DNA from: Bradyrhizobium sp. LHD-71
GTDB taxonomy: Bacteria > Pseudomonadota > Alphaproteobacteria > Rhizobiales > Xanthobacteraceae
Assembly (NCBI RefSeq): GCF_031157255.1
Contig: NZ_JAVIFX010000005.1
Span: 186,001-250,000, forward strand
Direction of reading: 5' to 3'
Length of the DNA: 64,000 bases
Shown piece by piece: positions 42,414 through 50,924 of this stretch. How positions within the stretch are numbered: position 1 is the first letter of the stretch; every line of letters starts with the position of its first letter. Position numbers and translations under genes: made by a program. The notes under the pieces were generated by a model. The model was not told where the DNA came from and did no database searches. It saw only the letters and a program-made list of their open reading frames with translations.

Positions 42414-43046
42414 TCACGCTGCGAGCGCCAGGCTCGGCGGCGCGAGCACGGGTCCGGAAATTCTCCCAACGGCGCGGATCCCTGCAAGAGCGCCTTCGCT
42501 CACCGGCAACAGTCCCGCGACAGCTTTGGTGGTTCCAATCTGGCGCGGTTCACCGAGACGCTCGAGACCCCAGCCGGCTCGTCGAAGAATTCTCTCCATT
42601 CTGAGATCCGTGACCGTGGCAATCGCCTCCAGGCCATGCTTGCAGCCCCATTCAATCATGGCGGCGAAGAGCAAGAAGGTCGCGTGCTTCAGGCCGTTGT
42701 CAGCCGTGGCATCCGCCTTTCGAGTGTCAACACAGAAGCGCGAGCTCTCCCACACTCGCTCGCACGCCGGCGCCGGCCGACCGTCCAGCAAGTCGGAAAA
42801 CGTGTCAGCGAGCATATTTCCGCCGGTCGTTGGCAGGAGGCGCACGCAACCGACAACGTCCTGCGCGTCAAGAACCAGGAGGTAGTTGGGAGACAGCAAA
42901 TCATATTCGTCGCTCTCCAATCCGGCTGACACAGAGACCGTCCAGTCCAGCCGATCCTTGAATACGCGCCGGCGCAGGCTGTGCATTTTCAGCGCCAGTT
43001 CAGAATGCTTCGAAAATTCGGAGGGCGCGAAGGCAACAACTTTCAA
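42414..43046 (-). CDS. traI: Acyl-homoserine-lactone synthase (TraI/LuxI family)
   Basis: About 210 residues from a TTG start at 43046 with GGAG eight bases upstream, giving the normal LuxI length. It aligns by eye with Agrobacterium TraI: KMHSLRRRVFKDRLDWTVSV holds the invariant Arg, Phe and Trp, ESDEYDLLSPNYLLVLD the acidic pair, VVGCVRLLPTTGGNML the RLLP box and VWESSRFCVD the E-S-S-R-F motif. LRMERILRRAGWGLERLGEP closes the core. It makes an acyl-HSL signal from S-adenosylmethionine and an acyl carrier. It heads the virB operon, as traI heads the trb operon on Ti plasmids. Confidence 0.93.
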   Translation of the reverse strand: MKVVAFAPSEFSKHSELALKMHSLRRRVFKDRLDWTVSVSAGLESDEYDLLSPNYLLVLDAQDVVGCVRLLPTTGGNMLADTFSDLLDGRPAPACERVWESSRFCVDTRKADATADNGLKHATFLLFAAMIEWGCKHGLEAIATVTDLRMERILRRAGWGLERLGEPRQIGTTKAVAGLLPVSEGALAGIRAVGRISGPVLAPPSLALAA

Positions 43047-43108
43047 TTTCGAATCTCCAGCTATCGGTGACCGGCTGGAGCGAACGAAAGCAGGCAGGAT
43101 TGCGACTG

Positions 43109-43128
43109 TGACCTGTCTGTTTTGGCAG
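43109..43128. promoter_or_regulatory. Candidate lux/tra box between traI and traR
   Basis: ACCTGTCTGTTTTGGCAGGG is an imperfect dyad of lux-box length in the 220-base divergent gap. The outer CCTG/CAGG halves match the lux-box pattern but the inner half-sites do not. It is the best-placed site for TraR with acyl-HSL to activate the traI-virB operon. Confidence 0.35.
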
Positions 43129-43266
43129 GGCTGCTGGTAGTGAATAGCAGCGCCCAAAAGTTGCCCCATGGCGGCAATACAGTTCGGCTGCACAACAAAG
43201 CCGCGCGCATCGTCGACGCGGGTGAGAGTCGGGAGACAATGCCAGAAGAACCTCGAAGGGGGCTTA

Positions 43267-43998
43267 ATGACAAAAGAGGTAGAGCAAGCCTGTTATGAAT
43301 TTATGGATGGTGTTCATACGGCAGTCACAGAGAATGATTTTCAGCGTATCGCGGAGCGGGCCGCACACACTCTCGGGTTTCGCTGGTTCGCGTATTTCGG
43401 TCGGCGCAGCCGTGCCCCTTTTCTGATTTCGTCCTATCCCAAGAGCTGGACCGACTATTATTTCGATCAACGGTACCAGGACATTGATCCCATCCTCCAT
43501 CAATCAAGTGGGCCCTGCCGGGCCTTTCGATGGGACGGACGGGAGGCGCGAGCCGCGCGGTCGGCAAAAGAACGACGTCTTTTCGACGATGCGCTCAGTT
43601 TCAACATCAGGACAGGTTTGACAGTTCCAATTGTTGGAGGCTTCGGTCGTGTTGCGGCATTCACGTTTGCCGTCGATGAACGCAGTCCGGGACTAGACCG
43701 TCGAGTTGAGAGCGCCAAAGACTTGTTGCAGCTGATTGGGCTCACCTATCACGCCCATGTCGATGCAAAGATTGCCGACGTGCTGTGGTCCGACCGAGCC
43801 GCATCCTTGTTGACGCAACGAGAACGGCAGTGCCTTGCGTGGGCGTCTCGCGGCAAGACGATGGAAGAGATCGCCATGATTCTGGATGTCACGTCGCGAG
43901 CCGTGAAGTTTCATCTCGACAACGCGCGCAGGAATCTTGGTGCCTCGACGGTCACCCACGCAGTCGCACTCGCTGTCCGCCACGGATTGTTGCCATAG
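43267..43998 (+). CDS. traR: LuxR/TraR-family quorum-sensing regulator
   Basis: A 243-residue regulator starting MTKEVEQACYEFMDGVHTAV, with AAGGGGG just upstream. The N-terminal autoinducer domain has LGFRWFAYFGRRSRAPFLIS and SYPKSWTDYYFDQRYQDIDP, holding the W-x3-Y and Y-x2-x-D residues that contact acyl-HSLs. The C-terminal GerE-type helix-turn-helix is LTQRERQCLAWASRGKTMEE then IAMILDVTSRAVKFHLDNAR. It is divergent from traI and should sense the traI product. No traM anti-activator gene is visible in the window. Confidence 0.93.
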   Translation: MTKEVEQACYEFMDGVHTAVTENDFQRIAERAAHTLGFRWFAYFGRRSRAPFLISSYPKSWTDYYFDQRYQDIDPILHQSSGPCRAFRWDGREARAARSAKERRLFDDALSFNIRTGLTVPIVGGFGRVAAFTFAVDERSPGLDRRVESAKDLLQLIGLTYHAHVDAKIADVLWSDRAASLLTQRERQCLAWASRGKTMEEIAMILDVTSRAVKFHLDNARRNLGASTVTHAVALAVRHGLLP

Positions 43999-44195
43999 CC
44001 AGGACCTTCGCAGTGCGGTTGGCATCCGCGCTCGCGATGAGATCGAACGCGCGGGCGCGCGTAGCGATGTCAGCCGTCATAGTCGAAGAGCGACGCATGA
44101 TCGTAGTGCTGTGCGCCCAGTTGGCCGCGAAGGGCGACACGCGGTCGATCACGGGCCAGCGGCAACGTTGATCCTGTGAAAGTCAACGGATGATC

Positions 44196-44384
44196 TTATA
44201 GCGGATCGCCTCTCCAATGAGGCGCGCCCTGTTCATCGCGTCGACCCTTCTGCCGCGCGGACAGAAGCTGCTTCGCCACTGTCGGTCGCGAGATACCGAG
44301 GATGATCGATATCTCGAAGTCGTTCAGCATCGTATGGCCTATCGCCTGGATGATCACCGGCCGGACCGTCGGCGGCCTACGCAT
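44196..44384 (-). CDS. Small helix-turn-helix protein
   Basis: About 62 residues from the ATG at 44384 (MRRPPTVRPVIIQAIGHTML). The core, NDFEISIILGISRPTVAKQL followed by LSARQKGRR, is a good helix-turn-helix with a basic tail. It overlaps the end of the upstream small secreted-protein gene by eight bases, suggesting coupling. It could be a small regulator or the remnant of a larger one. Family not identified. Confidence 0.4.
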   Translation of the reverse strand: MRRPPTVRPVIIQAIGHTMLNDFEISIILGISRPTVAKQLLSARQKGRRDEQGAPHWRGDPL

Positions 44385-44619
44385 ATACCCGTAGCGCAAC
44401 TGTCTCGATTGGCAAACAGCACTCAGGACTTCGCACAGGTGTGGGAGGAGGATGCCGCACCGGGGGTGTAGTCGAATTCCAGGCAATCAACGATTTGCCC
44501 GGGATGCCGGGAATGGTGGCCTCTAAGTTCGGCATGACGGATTGCGCTTCACTATCATGGGTGTAAAGCAGCCCGGCCATCGAGACGACCCAGGCGGCGA
44601 TGATGGTTCGGATCTGCAT
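44377..44619 (-). CDS. Small exported protein
   Basis: An 80-residue protein from the ATG at 44619 with a strong AAGGAGA site upstream. Residues 1-25 (MQIRTIIAAWVVSMAGLLYT and on to DSEA) form a signal peptide. The mature chain is proline-rich with two cysteines (SPECCLPIET) and no recognised domain. It lies between the MFS exporter gene and the small helix-turn-helix gene on the same strand. Confidence 0.5.
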   Translation of the reverse strand: MQIRTIIAAWVVSMAGLLYTHDSEAQSVMPNLEATIPGIPGKSLIAWNSTTPPVRHPPPTPVRSPECCLPIETVALRVYA

Positions 44620-44709
44620 AGTCTTTCTCCTTGCCTCTGTGGGTTCGTCGTGGTTCTTCACTGTTTACTCTCAGCCTTGGCCAGCCTGCTGATCGTGAAC
44701 ACCAACCGG

Positions 44710-46143
44710 TCAGTCTCGCGGGATGAAATCGACGTGGGGCCCCGGCTCGATGATGAACACCGCGAGGGTGGCGAGAACGCAGGCGATCGCAGCGAGAGCC
44801 ATCGCCGTGTGGAATCCTGCGAACAACTGAGGACCGCCCTGCTGCATCACGCCCCCGAGGAGCGCGATGGCGAAGAGTGAACCGGCGCGCGAGACCGCGC
44901 CGTTGACGCCGGATGCCGTTCCGGCGCGATCAGGCTCGACGGAGGTGAGGACGAGCGTCGTCAACGGCGCGATCGCCAGGCTCATGCCCAGCGCCAGCAA
45001 AACAATGCTCGGGAAGACGTCCGTCCAATAGGTCGCGTCCGGACCGATACGGAGCGCCATGGCGCATCCCAGGGCGGCGATGACGCCCCCGGCGAACAAT
45101 GGCAAGCGGCGGCCAAACTGCCGGCAGAGCATGCCGGCGAGCGGTGAGACGACCGTAATCAGCACCTGCAGGGGAATGAAGGCCAAGCCTGCCACAAGCG
45201 ACGGCAAGTGCGCGCCTTGAATCATCACGAACGGGATTAGGGTCAGCATGACCGTGAACGGCCCGTAGAGGAGCGCGGTGAACAAGTTCGCGCCAATGAC
45301 CGACCGCGAAGCGAAAAGCGATGGAGGCAGCATGGCGTTGTCGCCTAATCGCCTTTGGGTCACGATGAGGCCGGCCAAGCTGCCCAAACCGACAATCAAG
45401 GTGATGAGCACCCATTGGTTCAGCCCGGAAGCGTTAGTCAGGCTGGTCAGCCCCGCGCCCAATCCACCGAGCCCGACCGTCGAAAGGACTGCGCCACCGA
45501 CGTCGACCCGGACGCGATTCCCTGGAGCATCCGGTATCCACACGGCGCCAAGGGTCAGCGCGCCAGCGACCACGGGCAAGAGCATCAGAAAGGTCATCCG
45601 CCAGGACCCGTGATCGAGGATGGCACCGGCGATCGCGGGTGCGACGCCGCTGGCGATCGCCGCGGCCGCGGACCAGATGCCGACCGCGCGGGCCTTCTTG
45701 TCGGCGGGAAAGGCTTGCCCAAGCACGGAAAGGCCGTTGGGCAGGATCAAGGCTTCACCCAGGCCTTGCAGGAGCCGGCCGACGATGAGCGGCGCGAAAC
45801 TTGGCGCGAAAGCAACCGCGGCTACGCCAAGACCAAAGAGAGCGATCCCCGCGACGAAGATCCGCTTCTGTCCGAACCGGTCACCCAGAGTGCCGGCGAT
45901 CAAGGTCAGGGCCGCGAGCGGCAGCAGCTCGGCGTTCATCACCCACTGCAGGTCGAGCGGCGACAAGCGCATGTCTCGGCCAATCGCCGCGAGTGCGACG
46001 GTGACGACGGCGGCGCTGACGAACACGAGGCAACTGCCCAGGCTCGATGCGACGAGCACCTGAGTGCGGTCGAGCGCGCCGATGGCCTTGCGCTCGGAAA
46101 GCGCCAGGCCGCCATCGGTAAGGATCAGGGGCGCGCCGCTCAC
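44710..46143 (-). CDS. MFS exporter, DHA2 (14-helix) type
   Basis: A 477-residue transporter with the drug:H+ antiporter-2 layout. After a polar N-terminus, the first helix is QVLVASSLGSCLVFVSAAVV, followed by LQWVMNAELLPLAALTLIAG and the loop-2/3 motif A GTLGDRFGQKRIFVAGIALF. Motif C is present as IASGVAPAIAGAILDHGSWR. The late motif TTLVLTSVEPDRAGTASGVN is typical of multidrug members. It would export small toxic molecules. The gene converges on traR with two small genes in between. Confidence 0.92.
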   Translation of the reverse strand: MSGAPLILTDGGLALSERKAIGALDRTQVLVASSLGSCLVFVSAAVVTVALAAIGRDMRLSPLDLQWVMNAELLPLAALTLIAGTLGDRFGQKRIFVAGIALFGLGVAAVAFAPSFAPLIVGRLLQGLGEALILPNGLSVLGQAFPADKKARAVGIWSAAAAIASGVAPAIAGAILDHGSWRMTFLMLLPVVAGALTLGAVWIPDAPGNRVRVDVGGAVLSTVGLGGLGAGLTSLTNASGLNQWVLITLIVGLGSLAGLIVTQRRLGDNAMLPPSLFASRSVIGANLFTALLYGPFTVMLTLIPFVMIQGAHLPSLVAGLAFIPLQVLITVVSPLAGMLCRQFGRRLPLFAGGVIAALGCAMALRIGPDATYWTDVFPSIVLLALGMSLAIAPLTTLVLTSVEPDRAGTASGVNGAVSRAGSLFAIALLGGVMQQGGPQLFAGFHTAMALAAIACVLATLAVFIIEPGPHVDFIPRD

Positions 46144-46260
46144 GACATCGTCTCTCAGGTTCGATCGCGCGATTTACAGCGCGTGAACTCGTCGGCCAAC
46201 GGGTTGAAGCCGAGCCGCCATGCGCGTCCTCGGATTACTCTTCGCAACATCAATTCAATC

Positions 46261-46716
46261 TCAGGTAAGGCCTGTCTGAAGCACTCTCACTTCCAGCACG
46301 TGCTGCTCCGCCGAACGCCGGGGGGTGGGATTGCGCCGCGCTTGCGCGCGGTGAAAGAGGACAAGGGAGATCTGCCGCGCCGACCGTCGCGAGAACAACA
46401 GTCGGTACTTTCCGCCGGTCGTTCTCCTTTCTGTTGGCGGCCTTCTATACCCATCGCGTGATCGGCCCAGTTGCGGTGTTTGATTGGGAAGCTCGACGAT
46501 TGTTTCATCGACGTAACACCAGCCCCAGCCTTCCGGCGGGTCGTACCCCTCGATGATCGGGTGAGCGGTCGCGTGGAAATGCTTCGTGGCGCGGTGGTTC
46601 GGGGAATCGTCGCAACAGCCAACTTGCCCGCATGTCCAGGAGAGCCGTAAATGCACCCACCAATCGCAGGTCCTCAGGCATTCCTCGCAATCCTGGCGCT
46701 CGGAATGATTCGCCAT
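46261..46716 (-). CDS. UBP-type zinc-finger protein
   Basis: A 151-residue protein. The first 80 residues are a ubiquitin-protease-type (UBP) zinc finger: CEECLRTCDWWVHLRLSWTC, then CCDDSPNHRATKHFHATAHP and PPEGWGWCYVDETIVELPNQ. Its Cys/His ligands coordinate zinc. Bacterial copies are about 90-100 residues long. Here the tail after PQLGRSRDGYRR is extended and low in complexity, perhaps from a frameshift. It starts 15 bases after the cNMP/FAD oxidoreductase stop, so the two form an operon. In bacteria its partner is not ubiquitin and its role is unknown. Confidence 0.8.
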   Translation of the reverse strand: MANHSERQDCEECLRTCDWWVHLRLSWTCGQVGCCDDSPNHRATKHFHATAHPIIEGYDPPEGWGWCYVDETIVELPNQTPQLGRSRDGYRRPPTERRTTGGKYRLLFSRRSARQISLVLFHRAQARRNPTPRRSAEQHVLEVRVLQTGLT

Positions 46717-46731
46717 GGCCGCATCGGTTGC

Positions 46732-48405
46732 TCATCGACCCATCTCGTTTGAGCCTGACGAAGCTTGGGCCGCGAGAGCCTGGTGGATCTGCGCAACGAC
46801 CGCCGCGCCTTCACCAACGCCGGCGGCGACTCGCTTGACCGAGCCGGAGCGGACATCGCCGATGGCAAAGACGCCCGGTCGGCTGGTTTCAAGCGCAAGT
46901 CGGCCGTGGCCGGTCAGGACAAAACCGTTGTCATCGGTCTCGACGCAGCCGGCAAGCCAGCCAGCGTTCGGATCGGCGCCGATGAACAGGAACAGAAACC
47001 TGATCGAAAAATGCCTGGTCGAGCCGTCGGCACGATCGCGGAAGACGACGCCGGTGAGACCGCTCTGGCAATCGCCTTCGAGCGTGACGATCTCGCTGCC
47101 TACGTGGATCGTGACGTTGGGCAGCGCCCGGATCCGGTCGATCAGGTAACGCGACATCGTTGCTTCGAGCGGTCTGCGGACGATCAGGTGGAGGTGATTC
47201 ACGTGCGGCGCGAGGAAGACCACGCCCTGGCCGGCCGAATTGCCGCCACCGACCAGCGCAACTTCCTCACCTTCGCACAGCCGCGCCTCGATCGGCGTGG
47301 CCCAGTACGAGACGCCCTTGCCTTCAAACATCCCGAGCCGCTCGACATCGGGGCGGCGGTAGCGCGCCCCTGAGGCGACAACGATCGTGCGGGCGTGCAC
47401 CCGTTGGTCGCCAGCGAGGACCACGCCCAGGGGGCGCCCCGGGGTTGTCTTACCTTCGGGGCAATCGAGCCGCTGTACGGCGAGGGGAATAGCGATCTCA
47501 GCACCGAACTTGAGGGCCTGATTGAAGGCGCGGCCGGCGAGCGCATGGCCCGATATGCCAGTAGGAAAACCCAGATAGTTCTCGATTCGATTCGACGCAC
47601 CCGCCTGGCCGCCGTATGCGAGCTCGTCGAGAACAATGGTCGAAAGCCCTTCGGACGCCGCATAGACCGCGGCCGCCAGACCGGCTGGGCCGGCGCCGAC
47701 TACCGCGACGTCATAGAGCTTGTCTGTATCGATTTCGGGCGTGATGCCGACGCAGCGCGCCATATCGATCTCGTTCGGTCGGTGCAGCAGCGAGCCGTTC
47801 GGGCAGACGACGAGCGGCAATTCTTCGGCAGTTACGCCGAATCGTTCGATGAGATCGTGACCTTCACCGCCGCTGCGTGCGTCGAGCACCAGGTAAGGAT
47901 AGCCGGCGCGGGACAGGAAGCTCTGCAGTCGGATAACAGCGGCGGAGTCCGGCGCCCCTATGATGATCGTGCCGGCGCTGCCTTCCTCGATCAGTTCGAC
48001 GCGGCGCAAGATCAAAGCGCGCATGATCGTCTCGCCGATTTCGGCCGAGCCTATCATCAGCGCTCGCAGGTGCGCAGCGTCGAACGGACGTGCAATGGCG
48101 CCTTGCTCCCCGGCTCGGGCTCGGGTGATCGCAGGGCGACCGGCGAGCTGATTGACCTCGCCGGTGAATTGGCCCGCTCCAAACGTGACGAGTGCCGCAT
48201 CACGGTCTAAACCGTCGCGCCGGGATATGTCGACTGAACCCGACAAAATAAGCCAGGAAGGCACTCCCCGCTGGCCGTGGTCGTAGAGAATCTCGCCTGG
48301 TGCGAAATGCCGCTCCGGCCCGCTGGCGAAGCGCAGCGCCGTCTTGATCTGCGCCACGTCGAGCACGGGAAACATCTGATATGAGCGTTGCTCGCGCGTA
48401 CTCAT
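46732..48405 (-). CDS. Cyclic-nucleotide-binding/thioredoxin-reductase-like FAD oxidoreductase
   Basis: A 557-residue fusion. Residues about 15-135 form a cNMP-binding jelly roll (FAPGEILYDHGQRGVPSWLI, LVTFGAGQFTGEVNQLAG). A short thioredoxin-like middle segment follows (SRAGYPYLVLDARSGGEGHD). Residues 235-557 are a thioredoxin-reductase fold: FAD motif DVAVVGAGPAGLAAAVYAAS, NADPH motif VALVGGGNSAGQGVVFLAPH and the closing GVFAIGDVRSGSVKRVAAGV. The CxxC of true thioredoxin reductases is replaced: the site reads SYWATPIEARLC. It cannot use the normal dithiol cycle. Co-transcribed with the UBP zinc finger. Confidence 0.9.
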   Translation of the reverse strand: MSTREQRSYQMFPVLDVAQIKTALRFASGPERHFAPGEILYDHGQRGVPSWLILSGSVDISRRDGLDRDAALVTFGAGQFTGEVNQLAGRPAITRARAGEQGAIARPFDAAHLRALMIGSAEIGETIMRALILRRVELIEEGSAGTIIIGAPDSAAVIRLQSFLSRAGYPYLVLDARSGGEGHDLIERFGVTAEELPLVVCPNGSLLHRPNEIDMARCVGITPEIDTDKLYDVAVVGAGPAGLAAAVYAASEGLSTIVLDELAYGGQAGASNRIENYLGFPTGISGHALAGRAFNQALKFGAEIAIPLAVQRLDCPEGKTTPGRPLGVVLAGDQRVHARTIVVASGARYRRPDVERLGMFEGKGVSYWATPIEARLCEGEEVALVGGGNSAGQGVVFLAPHVNHLHLIVRRPLEATMSRYLIDRIRALPNVTIHVGSEIVTLEGDCQSGLTGVVFRDRADGSTRHFSIRFLFLFIGADPNAGWLAGCVETDDNGFVLTGHGRLALETSRPGVFAIGDVRSGSVKRVAAGVGEGAAVVAQIHQALAAQASSGSNEMGR

Positions 48406-49309
48406 CGAGTGGACTCCTTCACAGCAGCCAGGATCGTGGGATCAACTCGGAAACGGTGGAATAGATCTGCGGCGTGTGGTGAAGTCCGGAGATGGGACGA
48501 TCACCGCTCATTGTGTCGACCAGCCCATAAAACCCCCAGTTAACGTCGATGCCGCGCATCCTGGCGCTGGTCCGGTAATCGTGCCGCGGGACAGGCGGTG
48601 ATATTCTCACGGCCCTCGAGATGCCGGCGTTGGTGAACCCGTTCTCCGCGATGTTGCAGAGCGCGATCGGCGCTGCCGTCGTTACAAACGAAACCTCGAT
48701 GGAGGGCGCCGCAGATAAGAAAGCCAACTGACGCCTTCCGCGCCGACGAGCCTGGTCGGTCACCGATGCCATGTTTTGCATCCGGCAGCGCTTTTCTCTT
48801 CATTTCTTGCGATAGAGTAGTATCCGTCGCAGGTTGCGACGCGCGTTACTCGATATTTGCGGCGACATGAACGGTTATTGATCGCCGCGCGGGACGAAAT
48901 TTACCAATAGCCGGTTCGTATGGTTTCCATAGCGGCGGGGAATAGCGAAGCGACGGTCACTCCGCTCGTGGCGATAACGATCGTCTATCTACTCTATGGC
49001 GAGAGGTGATTTCCCTCGCGTGGGTTCGATCGCCAATGTCTCAGACACGTCCTAGGCTTGGGGCATCTGGAATTTGAGAGCAAGACCGTACGTGGAGGTG
49101 CGCGTGGTCGATTTCTTCGGAACGCGATCGTCTCTCAGACGCGCCGTTGATTTAACGATCGTGCCCATAGGGGGATGACTTGCAACAATCCCTATCGCTC
49201 AGCTCGCATCGGGCGTCGCAATCTGATCAGTGCCGGGCGCACGGATCACGAGCCCCTTAGTCCGTGAGCTCCGCGTGGCCGTGTCGGCAACAGATTGCGA
49301 GGTCGATAA
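48406..49309. other. About 900 bases without a supported gene
   Basis: A minus-strand frame at 48419-48781 (120 residues ending VSELIPRSWLL) matches no family I know. GTCGCAGGTTGCGAC at 48826-48840 is a short palindrome (6-bp arms). A 29-residue plus-strand frame near 48930 has a hydrophobic end. Otherwise this is the promoter region between two divergent operons. Confidence 0.35.
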
Positions 49310-50767
49310 ATGGTGCAGACGTTTGTGGAGCCATGCGGCCGCGGCATCATCGATGCCGAACCATGCCCGGAAGAGCGGGGACGGGAAGTGCTGCCTGCGC
49401 GCCGGCCCATGGTGCTCACGGCCTGCGTGCTCGCGTCATCAATGGCTTTCATCGATGCGACAGCGTTGCCTGTTGCATTGCCAAGATTGCGCGCTGATTT
49501 CGGAGCGGACCTCGCTTCCGTTCAATGGGTTCTCAACGGGTATATGTTGGCGTTGGCCTCGTTGACATTGATCGGCGGCGCACTCGCTGATGTTTACGGC
49601 AAAGCGCGCATGCTCGCAGTTGGGAGTGTCCTTTTTGGATTGGCATCGGCTGCGTGCGCCCTGGCGCCTTCGCCCGCCTTGCTGATCGCCGCGCGCGTCG
49701 TGCAGGGAGCCGCCGCGGCGATTGTCACCCCCGCCAGCCTTGCCCTGATCGGCGCCACCTATCCACGCGCGGAGCGGAACCGGGCGATCGGCGTATGGGC
49801 GGCGGCGTCGGCTCTGACCACGGCCGGCGGTCCGGTCCTAGGAGGCTGGCTGACAGAGAAATTCGGCTGGCCGTCTGTGTTCTGGATCAATCCGCCGCTT
49901 GCGCTCGTCGTAGTCGGAATTCTGCTCGTCTTCGCGCCGAAAGATGGCGTAATCCAGCGCAGATTCGACGTGACCGGCGCGGTGATCCTTGCCGTGGCCC
50001 TCGCGGCGCTCGCCTGGGCGCTCAGCCAGATTGGTCCTAGTGACACTCACACCGGCGGAAACACGCCGGCCTGGTCGGGCGGAATGGTAACGATCGTCGC
50101 GGGGCTCGCCATTGTGGGGCTCGCCGTTTACGGGTTGTGGGAGCGCAGAAGCAAACACCCGATGACCCCACCCCGGCTGGCCCAAAACAACACCTTCCTT
50201 GGGCTGAACGTCGCGACTCTGATGATCTACGCGGCCGTGTCGATCATGTTCTTTCTTCTACCGTTCGACCTCGTCGACCGCCGCGGTCTGTCGCCGACCG
50301 ACGCCGGCCTGGCATTCTTGCCCTTCGCGCTAAGCATTGGGCTCCTGTCAGGTGTATTCGGCGGGCTGGCGGACAGGATCGGCGCGCGGGCTTTGCTCAT
50401 CGCGGGACCAACAGGTGCGGCGTTTGGATATATCTGGATGGCGCTTGGTCAGGAGGAATCCTTGATGGTCGGCGTGATCGTACCAATGACGCTGCTTGGC
50501 CTGTCCTTCGCAGTCCTCGTGGCGCCACTCACCGCATCGGTCCTGTCGAGCGTCGGCCAGATGGACGAAGGGCTTGCCTCCGGCATCAACAATGCGGCGA
50601 GCCGGATCGCTCAGCTTGCCGGTGTGGCGCTGGCGGCCGGCGTCGCGTCATTTGGGTCCGGCTACGAGGTCGGTCTCGCCGTCGCGGCCGTGAGCTCGAT
50701 CGGGGGTGCCTTTATAGCTGCAATAACCCCGACGCCGGACGCGTTATCATCATCCAGCGGTTCATGA
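49310..50767 (+). CDS. MFS exporter, DHA2 type (second)
   Basis: A 485-residue transporter. The first helix is VLTACVLASSMAFIDATALP. VQWVLNGYMLALASLTLIGG leads to motif A GALADVYGKARMLAVGSVLF, and motif C is LTTAGGPVLGGWLTEKFGWP, followed by SVFWINPPLALVVVGILLVF. It is typical of the EmrB/QacA group. The start is the ATG at 49310 with GAGG seven bases upstream. It differs clearly from the other MFS gene at 44.7 kb, so the pair is not a recent duplication. Substrate unknown. Confidence 0.92.
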   Translation: MVQTFVEPCGRGIIDAEPCPEERGREVLPARRPMVLTACVLASSMAFIDATALPVALPRLRADFGADLASVQWVLNGYMLALASLTLIGGALADVYGKARMLAVGSVLFGLASAACALAPSPALLIAARVVQGAAAAIVTPASLALIGATYPRAERNRAIGVWAAASALTTAGGPVLGGWLTEKFGWPSVFWINPPLALVVVGILLVFAPKDGVIQRRFDVTGAVILAVALAALAWALSQIGPSDTHTGGNTPAWSGGMVTIVAGLAIVGLAVYGLWERRSKHPMTPPRLAQNNTFLGLNVATLMIYAAVSIMFFLLPFDLVDRRGLSPTDAGLAFLPFALSIGLLSGVFGGLADRIGARALLIAGPTGAAFGYIWMALGQEESLMVGVIVPMTLLGLSFAVLVAPLTASVLSSVGQMDEGLASGINNAASRIAQLAGVALAAGVASFGSGYEVGLAVAAVSSIGGAFIAAITPTPDALSSSSGS

Positions 50768-50924
50768 TCCACATCCGTTGAATTGCTCGACCCTGTGGTC
50801 TGTCATTTTGGCGGATGGGAGCAATGCCATGCCGAAGATGCGATAATTCCGAGAGCTCGTCATGGAGCTGAGTATACGCTTTGCCGCTTGAGACCTTCAG
50901 TATATCGAGCGATCCGGCGACCGC

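Noticed and set aside
43115-43155. GCTGCT...AGCAGC dyad in the traI-traR gap as a tra box
   Set aside because: The arms are only 6 bases with a 10-base spacer, unlike 18-20-bp tra/lux boxes. The site at 43109-43128 fits slightly better.
45355-46461. 368-codon open frame antisense to the MFS exporter
   Set aside because: The minus-strand MFS protein has 14 helices and known motifs. The antisense frame has no domain.
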